In this document: positions 23,394 through 30,719 of the stretch, in pieces
Numbering within the stretch: position 1 is the first letter of the stretch
How the letters are laid out: every line of letters begins with the position of its first letter
Assembly (NCBI GenBank): GCA_910584935.1
Contig: CAJUDU010000010.1
Span: 1 to 51,876 of the forward strand
Source of the DNA: an uncultured Butyricicoccus sp.
GTDB lineage: Bacteria; Bacillota; Clostridia; Oscillospirales; Butyricicoccaceae
DNA length: 51,876 bases
Direction of reading: 5' to 3'
Notes under the pieces: generated by a model
The model's database searches: none
What the model saw: the letters and a program-made list of their open reading frames with translations, nothing else
What the model was told of the DNA's origin: nothing
Position numbers and translations under genes: made by a program

Positions 23394-24899
23394 TCATTCG
23401 CCAGCATGCTTAATGCCGAGGATATCCAGTTCTTTCTGGTTCAGCCCCAGCCCGCGCAGCATTAACCGGTTGCCGCGCAGCGCTTCAATGGAGTTAATCC
23501 CCATACCGCCCATCATTTCTTTCAGTTCATGATCCCAAGCGGTGACAAGATTGACCAGCCGACGGCAGCCGATATCCGGGTTAAGCCGTTTGACCAGTTC
23601 GGGACGCTGAGTCGCAATGCCCCAATTGCACTTACCTGCCTGACAGGTGCGGCATAAGTGGCAGCCAAGCGCCAGCAGCGCGGCAGTTGCAATGTAAACA
23701 GCATCCGCACCAAGCGCAATCGCCTTGACCAAATCGCCGGAATTGCGCACCGAACCGCCAATGACAATGGATACTTTATCGCGGATGCCTTCATCTCGCA
23801 GGCGCTGGTCGACCGCGGCAAGCGCCAGTTCAATCGGGATACCGACATTATCACGGATACGGGTTGGCGCAGCGCCTGTACCGCCGCGATAGCCATCAAT
23901 ACAGATGATATCCGCGCCTGAACGCGCAACACCAGAAGCAATTGCCGCAACATTATGGACTGCCGCGATTTTTACCATGACCGGTTTTTGATATTCGGTT
24001 GCTTCTTTGAGCGAAAAGACAAGCTGCCGTAAATCTTCAATCGAATAAATATCATGATGGGGCGCAGGAGAAATCGCGTCTGTGCCTTCAGGAATCATAC
24101 GGGTGCGGGAAATATCCGGGCCGACTTTCAGCCCCGGCAAATGCCCACCAATACCAGGTTTTGCGCCCTGCCCCATTTTGATTTCAATCGCCGCGCCAGC
24201 TTCGAGATAATCTTTATGCACGCCAAAACGCCCAGAGGCAACCTGTACAATGGTATGCGCGCCGTATTGGTAGAAATCCTGATGCAGCCCGCCTTCGCCA
24301 GTGTTATAATAGGTGCCAAGCTCTGCCGCCGCACGCGCCAGCGACGCATGGGCATTATAAGAAATGGAACCATAACTCATGGCGGAAAACATAACCGGTA
24401 CATTCAGTTCAAGTTGTGGTGACAGATTGTTGACCAGTTTGCCGTTTGCGTCACGCTGAATCTGCCCTGGCTTTTTGCCAAGGAATGTGCGGGTTTCCAT
24501 CGGTTCGCGCAGTGGGTCAATGGATGGGTTTGTCACCTGGGACGCGTTAATTAGCATTTTATCCCAATAAATTGGATATGGTTCCGGGTTGCCCATTGAG
24601 GACAGCAGCACGCCGCCTGAACCCGCCTGACGGTAAACTTCGGAAATCGCTTTGCCTGTCCAGTTGGCGTTTTCCTTAAAGGTATGGTCAGTTTTGACGA
24701 TTTTCAGCGCCCGTGTCGGGCATAATGATACACAGCGATGACACGCAACACATTTGCTTTCATCACTTGTCATATAACCGAAATCCACATCATATTTATG
24801 TACTTCATTGGCACACTGCCGTTCGCAGGCGCGGCAGGTGATACAGCGGTCCATATTCCGCACAACTTCATATTGTGGGTAAAGAAAATCTATCGCCAT
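23394..24899 (-). CDS. Glutamate synthase central FMN-binding subunit with N-terminal ferredoxin domain
   Basis: 501 residues. Residues about 15-65 contain two [4Fe-4S] motifs (CITCRACERQC and CVACHRCVSLCP). The remainder is the GltB central barrel, with AMSYGSISYNAHASLARAA, IEIKMGQGAKPGIGGHLPG, VKIAAVHNVAAIASGVARSGAD, GYRGGTGAAP, and the cysteine cluster CHLCRTCQAGKCNWGIATQ. It combines 2-oxoglutarate with ammonia released by the amidotransferase subunit. This archaeal-type layout, with ferredoxin domain fused and other domains separate, is known in Clostridia. The gap to the next gene is 19 bp. Confidence 0.94.
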   Translation of the reverse strand: MAIDFLYPQYEVVRNMDRCITCRACERQCANEVHKYDVDFGYMTSDESKCVACHRCVSLCPTRALKIVKTDHTFKENANWTGKAISEVYRQAGSGGVLLSSMGNPEPYPIYWDKMLINASQVTNPSIDPLREPMETRTFLGKKPGQIQRDANGKLVNNLSPQLELNVPVMFSAMSYGSISYNAHASLARAAAELGTYYNTGEGGLHQDFYQYGAHTIVQVASGRFGVHKDYLEAGAAIEIKMGQGAKPGIGGHLPGLKVGPDISRTRMIPEGTDAISPAPHHDIYSIEDLRQLVFSLKEATEYQKPVMVKIAAVHNVAAIASGVARSGADIICIDGYRGGTGAAPTRIRDNVGIPIELALAAVDQRLRDEGIRDKVSIVIGGSVRNSGDLVKAIALGADAVYIATAALLALGCHLCRTCQAGKCNWGIATQRPELVKRLNPDIGCRRLVNLVTAWDHELKEMMGGMGINSIEALRGNRLMLRGLGLNQKELDILGIKHAGE

Positions 24900-24901
24900 G
24901 G

Positions 24902-25996
24902 TTATCTGCCCTCCTCATTCAGCTTTACGATTACGGCTTCGCCGCCGCGGGGTGCGCGAATGCTGTCTAAGTTTTGTTCTACCACACGGATTGCGCATTC
25001 CTCCGAGGCAATGTAAACGGTTTCATCCTTTTGCCCGACAACCATTGACCGCAGTTTTAACCGGTCGTTAAGCGCCATTAAGCCGCCTTCAAAGCCCACT
25101 AAAATTGAGAATGGCCCTGTTACCATCAGCGACGCAAACGCATTGCGCAAATAAGTCAGGCGTTCGCGTTCTTCCGGTTCCTTTTGCGCGATGGTTGACC
25201 AGAACGGCGCCGCAATAACATTTGCAATTTCCTGATAAGTCAGCCCCAGCTTGCGCCCTAAATAATCAATAATATAGGTAATGACTTCCGTATCGGTCAG
25301 CAAGTCGCAGGAATAACCAAACATTTCGATAAAACGGCGATTGGCGTCATAGGATGAAATTTCGCCGTTATGGACAACCGTACAGTCCAGCAGCGCAAAC
25401 GGATGTGCCCCGCCCCACCAGCCTGGGGTATTGGTTGGATAACGCCCATGACACGTCCAGGAGTAGGCTTCGTAGTTTTCCAGCATATAATATTCACCAA
25501 CATCTTCCGGGAAACCATTTGCCTTAAATACGCCGACATTTTTACCGGATGAAAAGATATAAGCGCCTTCTATGTTCTTGTTGGCAAAGATCACGCGCTG
25601 AGCAACAAATTCCCGCTCGTCAAGCTGGGAGAACTCCAGCGCTGTGCGCAGCGGCTGGAGAAAATAACGGAAAATCATCGGCTCATCAGTAATGCGGGGA
25701 TGCCGGCGAGTCGGGATTTTCGCCATGGAGATAATTTCAAAATATTCTTTCAGATAATTTTCACATTCTTCTTTGGCTTTTGGGCTGTCATAAAACAGAT
25801 GAAACGCGTAATCATCTTTATATTCCGGGTAAATACCGTATGCTGCGAAACCGCCGCCCAAGCCATTGGAACGGTCGTGCATTGCGGCAATGGATTTGAT
25901 GATATTTTCGCCGTTTTCGCGTTTGCCATCCTTATGGAAGATTCCAGAGATGGCACATCCGGCGGGGATACGCACCTGGCCTTCTTTCAAAAGCAT
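24902..25996 (-). CDS. Glutamate synthase class II glutamine amidotransferase subunit
   Basis: 364 residues. The class II nucleophile is expected right at the mature N-terminus; here the match is Cys14 in PAGCAISGIF, so a 13-residue propeptide would need removal. Other class II features are GRYPTNTPGWWGGAHPFALLDCTVVHNGEISSYD and LTDTEVITYIIDY. It releases ammonia from glutamine for the FMN subunit encoded 2 bp downstream. It is the first gene of the leftward operon, preceded by a GGAGGA site and a terminator-bearing leader. Confidence 0.93.
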   Translation of the reverse strand: MLLKEGQVRIPAGCAISGIFHKDGKRENGENIIKSIAAMHDRSNGLGGGFAAYGIYPEYKDDYAFHLFYDSPKAKEECENYLKEYFEIISMAKIPTRRHPRITDEPMIFRYFLQPLRTALEFSQLDEREFVAQRVIFANKNIEGAYIFSSGKNVGVFKANGFPEDVGEYYMLENYEAYSWTCHGRYPTNTPGWWGGAHPFALLDCTVVHNGEISSYDANRRFIEMFGYSCDLLTDTEVITYIIDYLGRKLGLTYQEIANVIAAPFWSTIAQKEPEERERLTYLRNAFASLMVTGPFSILVGFEGGLMALNDRLKLRSMVVGQKDETVYIASEECAIRVVEQNLDSIRAPRGGEAVIVKLNEEGR

Positions 25997-26060
25997 ATAT
26001 TTTCCTCCTCACACAATCTGACAGCCGCTGCCTTTCAGCTACAGCTTTTTTGGCTGCCAT

Positions 26061-26137
26061 AAAAAAGAAAAGCGCCCACCATACCGGCAGGCGGGACAAA
26101 TCTGCCCCCTGCCGGTACGGTGAACGCCTTTGTTCAT
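26061..26137 (-). promoter_or_regulatory. Leader attenuator of the glutamate synthase operon, ANTAR-type hairpin plus terminator
   Basis: The minus-strand transcript would start at about 26137 as AUGAACAAAGGCGUUCACC. Bases 26136-26121 form the hairpin UGAAC-AAAGGC-GUUCA, whose hexaloop has A at position 1 and G at position 4, the ANTAR target pattern. The 3' arm overlaps a 20-bp terminator stem (26108-26127 with 26072-26091, three G-U pairs), followed by CUUUUCUUUUUU. A second 5-bp hairpin with loop AGAUUU lies at the terminator tip, but its fourth base is not G. Confidence 0.7.
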
Positions 26138-26142
26138 CTTGT

Positions 26143-26171
26143 ATTCTATCCTATTCCCGCGCCATGGTCAA
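26143..26171 (-). promoter_or_regulatory. Predicted promoter of the glutamate synthase operon
   Basis: On the minus strand: -35 TTGACC (26166-26171), 17-bp spacer, -10 TAGAAT (26143-26148). It places the transcript start just before the leader hairpin. Confidence 0.7.
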
Positions 26172-26304
26172 GTGAAAAAGATGGATTTTGCAGGTTGTAA
26201 AGCGATTTCTTGCAAACTGTCCAAAACCATTTGCATTCCGCATGGGTTTTGTGGTCAAATACGGCAAAAATCACAGCGCCGCAAAATTTTTATGGCAAAA
26301 CCGC

Positions 26305-26333
26305 TTGACAAATATGCAGGATGCGCCTATAAT
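26305..26333 (+). promoter_or_regulatory. Consensus sigma-A promoter of glnN
   Basis: TTGACA (26305-26310), a 17-bp spacer and TATAAT (26328-26333) match the consensus exactly. The start would be about 26341, at AUGAACA. Such a strong promoter fits control by termination rather than by activation. The 26172-26304 stretch between the two divergent promoters shows no gene. Confidence 0.85.
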
Positions 26334-26340
26334 TGCGGTC

Positions 26341-26395
26341 ATGAACAGCAAAGGCGCTGCGGTCTGAAACCATAGACTGCGGCGCCTTTTCCATT
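26341..26395 (+). promoter_or_regulatory. Leader attenuator of glnN, ANTAR-type hairpin plus terminator
   Basis: The RNA would start AUGAACAGCAAAGGCGCUG. CAGC (26346-26349) and GCUG (26356-26359) enclose the hexaloop AAAGGC, identical to that of the divergent operon. Its loop and 3' arm overlap a 15-bp terminator stem (26351-26365 with 26374-26388, two G-U pairs), followed by a modest T-tract. A possible second hairpin in the terminator tip has loop AAACCA, lacking the expected G at position 4. Confidence 0.68.
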
Positions 26396-26457
26396 TCATA
26401 CAGCCAAACTGAAAGACGATAAAGAAATATCCCAAATTTGTGCAGGAGGCAAAACTT

Positions 26458-28530
26458 ATGAAAGTACCAGAATTATTCGGCAGCATGGTATTTAACGATG
26501 CTGTCATGAAAGAACGGCTTCCCAAAGATGTTTATAAAACACTACGGAAAACCATCATCCAAGGCACCGCGCTTGACCCGGAAATCGCAAATGTTGTTGC
26601 AAACGCCATGAAAGACTGGGCGCTTTCCAAAGGCGCAACCCACTTTACCCATTGGTTCCAGCCGATGACTGGCGTAACAGCGGAAAAGCATGATTCCTTT
26701 ATCTCCCCATGCGCGGACGGCACGGTGATTATGGAGTTTTCCGGCAAAGAGCTGATTAAAGGCGAACCAGACGCGTCATCCTTCCCTTCGGGCGGCTTAC
26801 GCGCTACCTTTGAAGCGCGTGGCTATACCGCATGGGACCCAACTTCTTATGCGTTTATTAAAGACCAGACCTTATGTATCCCGACCGCATTCTGTTCCTA
26901 TACCGGGCAGATTCTGGATAAGAAAACCCCTCTGCTGCGTTCAATGGATGCCATCAGCAACCAGGCTTGCCGTGTGCTGAAACTGTTCGGCAAGAATGTG
27001 CGCCGTGTCACCACAACGGTTGGCCCCGAACAGGAATATTTCCTGATTGATAAAAAAGATTATGCCAAACGCCCTGACCTTATCTTAACCGGGCGTACCC
27101 TGTTTGGCGCTATGGCGCCAAAGGGTCAGGAAATGGAAGACCATTACTTTGGTTCTATCCGCCCACGCGTCAAGCGTTTCATGGAAGACCTTGACGAGGA
27201 ACTTTGGAAACTCGGCATCTGTTCCAAAACCGAACATAATGAAGTTGCACCTTGCCAGCATGAAATGGCACCGATTTTCTCCACCACCAATATTGCAACC
27301 GACCATAACCAGCTTGCAATGGAAGTGATGAAAAAGGTTGCTGACCGTCATGGGTTTGTCTGCCTGCTGCATGAAAAGCCCTTTGAAGGCGTGAATGGTT
27401 CAGGCAAGCATAACAACTGGTCTATTTCGACTGATACCGGCGAAAACCTGCTAGAACCAGGCAAAAGCCCTTCTTCCAACGCACAGTTTTTGCTGTTCCT
27501 GACCGCTGTTATCAAAGCAGTGGATGAATATCAGGATTTATTACGCATTTCAGTTGCGAATGCGGGCAATGACCACCGTTTGGGCGCAAATGAAGCGCCG
27601 CCAGCAATTGTTTCTATGTTTGTCGGCGATGAACTCGAAGCCATTTTGGAATCCATTATTTCGGGCACGGATTATACCGATGTAACCCGCACAATGATGA
27701 ATGTCGGCGCTTCTGTCCTGCCGGATATCCCCAAGGATAGCACAGACCGCAACCGTACTTCCCCATTTGCCTTTACCGGCAATAAATTTGAATTCCGTAT
27801 GCTGGGTTCTACCTTTAATATTGCTTGCCCAAATGTTATGCTGAATACGGCAGTTGCCGAAGAACTCCGGCAGTTTGCTGAGGAACTGGAAGCCGCTGCG
27901 GATTTTGACAAAGCACTTGCCGCACTGGTACAGCGTGAAGTCACTGCCCATCAGCGCATTATCTTTAATGGCAACGGCTATGGCGAAGAATGGCCCGCAG
28001 AAGCTGAACGGCGCGGTTTGCTGAACCTGCACTCTACCCCGGATGCCCTGCCGCATTATACCGACAAGAAAAATATCCGCCTGTTCCAAAACCATGGCGT
28101 TTATACCGAAGTGGAAATGCGTTCCCGCCAGGAAATTGGACTGGAGGAATATTCTAAAACCATCCATATCGAAGCGCTGACTTCAATTGATATGCTGGGC
28201 AAACTCATTTTGCCTGCTGTGCTTGAATATTCGGGCAAGCTGGCGGAAAATGTTGCTGTGAAAAAGTCTATCGGCGTAAATGCACCTGCGGAAACCGCTA
28301 TGGTGCAGACATTAACCGACAAAGCTGCCGCGCTGGCAGACAAAAAAGCCGCACTGGAAACTGTTCTGGCAAATGTCCCGGCGGATACCGAAGCAGCAGC
28401 ACATTATTACCATGACAGCGTGATTGCCGCAATGGACGACGCTCGTGCGATTGCTGACGAACTTGAAATGATGGTCGGCAAAAAATACTGGCCGTTCCCA
28501 ACCTATGGCGACCTGCTTTTCTACGTATAA
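26458..28530 (+). CDS. glnN: Glutamine synthetase type III
   Basis: 690 residues from ATG 26458 (GCAGGAGG upstream), typical for GSIII, which is much larger than GSI. Recognisable features include HWFQPMTG near residue 65, EFSGKELIKGEPDASSFPSGG, TVGPEQEYFLID for the metal-binding glutamates, the KTEHNEVAPCQHEMAPIF block, NNWSISTDTG and RLGANEAPPAI. It makes glutamine from glutamate and ammonia. It is divergent from the GSI/GOGAT operon and followed by an ammonium transporter gene after a second attenuator. Its presence beside a GSI operon suggests separate conditions of use. Confidence 0.97.
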   Translation: MKVPELFGSMVFNDAVMKERLPKDVYKTLRKTIIQGTALDPEIANVVANAMKDWALSKGATHFTHWFQPMTGVTAEKHDSFISPCADGTVIMEFSGKELIKGEPDASSFPSGGLRATFEARGYTAWDPTSYAFIKDQTLCIPTAFCSYTGQILDKKTPLLRSMDAISNQACRVLKLFGKNVRRVTTTVGPEQEYFLIDKKDYAKRPDLILTGRTLFGAMAPKGQEMEDHYFGSIRPRVKRFMEDLDEELWKLGICSKTEHNEVAPCQHEMAPIFSTTNIATDHNQLAMEVMKKVADRHGFVCLLHEKPFEGVNGSGKHNNWSISTDTGENLLEPGKSPSSNAQFLLFLTAVIKAVDEYQDLLRISVANAGNDHRLGANEAPPAIVSMFVGDELEAILESIISGTDYTDVTRTMMNVGASVLPDIPKDSTDRNRTSPFAFTGNKFEFRMLGSTFNIACPNVMLNTAVAEELRQFAEELEAAADFDKALAALVQREVTAHQRIIFNGNGYGEEWPAEAERRGLLNLHSTPDALPHYTDKKNIRLFQNHGVYTEVEMRSRQEIGLEEYSKTIHIEALTSIDMLGKLILPAVLEYSGKLAENVAVKKSIGVNAPAETAMVQTLTDKAAALADKKAALETVLANVPADTEAAAHYYHDSVIAAMDDARAIADELEMMVGKKYWPFPTYGDLLFYV

Positions 28531-28560
28531 AATCGCGTTCCCAAATTCTTTTATTTTCCT

Positions 28561-28620
28561 TACACAATGGCGTGTATCCTTTTCCCTCCCAAAAGGCACA
28601 AAAGGATACACGCCTTTTCT
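28561..28620 (+). promoter_or_regulatory. glnN-amt intergenic attenuator, ANTAR-type hairpin plus terminator
   Basis: UACAC (28561-28565) and GUGUA (28572-28576) enclose the hexaloop AAUGGC, with A1 and G4 as in ANTAR targets. The 3' side of this hairpin is used by a 15-bp terminator stem, GGCGTGTATCCTTTT pairing with AAAAGGATACACGCC and followed by TTTTCTT. A second, nearer AAAAGG copy allows an alternative pairing with CCTTTT. No new promoter is evident, so amt is probably reached by readthrough from glnN. Confidence 0.65.
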
Positions 28621-28645
28621 TCACTGATGAAAGGGGTTTATTCCA

Positions 28646-30355
28646 ATGGATATCAACAATCTTGCGGCGTGTGTGGACGCCGGCTGGACGCTTGTCGGCG
28701 CAGCGCTTGTATTTTTCATGCAGGCAGGCTTTGCGATGGTGGAAACCGGCTTCACCCGCGCCAAAAACGCCGGCAACATCATCATGAAAAACTTGATGGA
28801 CTTTTCCCTTGGCACGCCAATTTTCTGGATTCTTGGGTTTGGCATTATGTTTGGTACAGCAAGCCCATTCTTTGGCGGGTTTGATTTCTTTACCGATGGC
28901 GCGGTTGGCGCTGGGCATGACTGGACAACGCTGATTTTCCAAACCGTATTCTGTGCGACTGCTGCAACCATCGTTTCTGGTTCTATGGCGGAACGCACCA
29001 AATTTTCCGCGTACTGTGCTTATTCCATGGTAATTTCCGCCGTGATTTATCCGGTTTCCGGGCACTGGATCTGGGGCGGCGGCTGGCTGGCAGAAATGGG
29101 CTTCCATGATTTTGCCGGTTCCACAGCTGTGCATATGGTTGGCGGCGTTGCCGCGCTGGTCGGCGCTTCTATCCTTGGTCCGCGTATCGGCAAATATACC
29201 AAGGATGGCAAAGCACGCGCTATCCCTGGGCATTCGCTGACCCTTGGCGCCCTTGGCTGCTTTATCCTGTGGTTCTGCTGGTTTGGGTTCAATGGCGGTT
29301 CTACCGTTGCGCTGTCTGGCGATGGCGCGGAAGTGGCTTCCCGTGTTTTTGTCACTACAAACCTTGCCGCCGCTGTTGCAACGGTTACGGTTATGATAAT
29401 CACTTGGGTACGGTACAAAAAGCCTGATGTTTCCATGACGCTGAACGGTTCTCTCGCTGGGCTGGTTGCCATTACTGCTGGCTGTGATGTTGTTACCCCG
29501 GCAGGTTCTGCAATCATTGGTATTTGCGCTGGGTTTGCTGTTGTATTTGGCATTGAATTTGTCGATCAAAAACTGAAGATTGATGACCCGGTTGGCGCGG
29601 TTGGTGTACACTGCATCAATGGTGCGCTCGGCACCATCCTGACTGGTTTATTCGCTTATTATGACGGCGCTGAAGTGAATCCGATTGGCGCACTGTATGG
29701 CGGCGGATTCCATTTCTTTGGCATCCAGGTGCTTGGCGTTGCCGCTGTTATCGCATGGGTTGCTGTTGCGATGACTATTGTTTTCCTGATTATCAAACAT
29801 ACGATGGGGCTGCGCGTTTCCCGCGAAGAAGAACTGATGGGGCTGGATAAGCCAGAACATGGCCTTGCTTCCGCTTATGCTGACTTTATGTCTATTCCGC
29901 AGGTGCTGGGTACCAAAGCTGGCGAAGCCGCCGCAAAAGAAGCTGTGCCTGTGCCGCTGAACCAGGCAATTCCGGTCAGCCGTATTTCTACTGAGGGCAG
30001 CAGCTCCGGTATCCATAAAGTTTCCATTGTCGGCAAACAGTCCCGCATTGAAGCGCTCAAAGAGGCAATGGAAGAAATCGGCGTTACCGGTATGACCGTT
30101 ACCAATGTCGCTGGGTTTGGCCAGCAAAAAGGCGCGGCAGAATATTACCGCGGCGCAAAAGTCGAAGCAACCTTGCTGCCAAAAATCAAAGCGGAAGTCA
30201 TTGTCACGGCTGTGCCAGTAGAAACGGTTGTGGAAGCCGCAAAAAAAGCGCTATATACCGGGCATATCGGGGATGGCAAAATCTTTATCTATGATGTTGT
30301 GGATGTTGTCAAAGTGCGCACCGGCGAAACCGGGTATGACGCTTTGCAGGATTAA
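28646..30355 (+). CDS. amt: Ammonium transporter fused to a PII signalling domain
   Basis: 569 residues from ATG 28646 (AAAGGGG upstream). Residues 1 to about 410 are an Amt/Rh channel with many membrane segments and both pore-lining histidines (TAVHMVGGVAALVG and GVHCINGALG). After a linker, residues about 457-569 form a complete PII domain: GFGQQKGAAEYYRG (the uridylylation-site tyrosine of GlnB corresponds to Tyr501), LPKIKAEVIV and the B-loop TGHIGDGKIFI. PII proteins sense ATP/ADP and 2-oxoglutarate and plug Amt channels through the T-loop, so the transporter would carry its own regulator. It is co-directional with glnN. Confidence 0.93.
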   Translation: MDINNLAACVDAGWTLVGAALVFFMQAGFAMVETGFTRAKNAGNIIMKNLMDFSLGTPIFWILGFGIMFGTASPFFGGFDFFTDGAVGAGHDWTTLIFQTVFCATAATIVSGSMAERTKFSAYCAYSMVISAVIYPVSGHWIWGGGWLAEMGFHDFAGSTAVHMVGGVAALVGASILGPRIGKYTKDGKARAIPGHSLTLGALGCFILWFCWFGFNGGSTVALSGDGAEVASRVFVTTNLAAAVATVTVMIITWVRYKKPDVSMTLNGSLAGLVAITAGCDVVTPAGSAIIGICAGFAVVFGIEFVDQKLKIDDPVGAVGVHCINGALGTILTGLFAYYDGAEVNPIGALYGGGFHFFGIQVLGVAAVIAWVAVAMTIVFLIIKHTMGLRVSREEELMGLDKPEHGLASAYADFMSIPQVLGTKAGEAAAKEAVPVPLNQAIPVSRISTEGSSSGIHKVSIVGKQSRIEALKEAMEEIGVTGMTVTNVAGFGQQKGAAEYYRGAKVEATLLPKIKAEVIVTAVPVETVVEAAKKALYTGHIGDGKIFIYDVVDVVKVRTGETGYDALQD

Positions 30356-30384
30356 CCTTCCCCCACTGATGAAACCACCTGCAC

Positions 30385-30468
30385 CCGGCAATGCTTTTGC
30401 CGGACGTGGTTTATATATCTTTCCTTTACTCATCTTTCAGGCAGCCTCCCGATTTTCGGGAGGCTTTG
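30385..30468 (+). terminator. Hairpins and likely terminator downstream of amt
   Basis: CCGGCA/TGCCGG (30385-30390 with 30398-30403) is followed by a stronger stem, GCCTCCCGA (30444-30452) with TCGGGAGGC (30456-30464) and TTTGCC. The U-tract is weak. The 30469-30600 stretch holds no supported gene. Confidence 0.55.
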
Positions 30469-30615
30469 CCTGTTCCCCATGAAAAAGAAACACTATTTCT
30501 ATTTCCCCCGGCAGATGTATGGTTATCCTGGATTTTTGTATATTCTGACGGGAAACGCGGCATATTTTTTGTAGTTATCACAATGAATTTATGCCTGTAC
30601 GGGCATGGAAAATCA

Positions 30616-30624
30616 TGCTATAAT
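30616..30624 (+). promoter_or_regulatory. Predicted extended -10 promoter of rmlA
   Basis: TGC precedes TATAAT (30619-30624), about 95 bp upstream of ATG 30720. The GC-rich leader that follows is not recognisable as a known RNA. Confidence 0.5.
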
Positions 30625-30719
30625 AATATCCATGTTAGCTTGGTGGGTCAGGCCCTCAGGCGGATGGCTGGAACAAATTATGGGCAGTGTGCTCAAATAT
30701 ACAGGAGAGCGATATTTTT

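Noticed and set aside
26346..26388. A full canonical two-hexaloop ANTAR motif
   Set aside because: Only the first loop meets the A1/G4 rule. The candidate second loop (AAACCA) lies in the terminator tip and lacks G4, so I report a single-hexaloop element.
28298..29611. A 437-codon minus-strand open frame
   Set aside because: It lies opposite glnN and amt, is rich in Arg/Asn/Lys with no recognisable domain, and would read through the glnN-amt terminator. Shadow frame.
30631..30700. Small SRP RNA or a c-di-GMP riboswitch before rmlA
   Set aside because: The GGTCAGGCCC segment recalls the SRP RNA but the conserved GGAAGGGAGCAGC loop is absent; no c-di-GMP core is seen.
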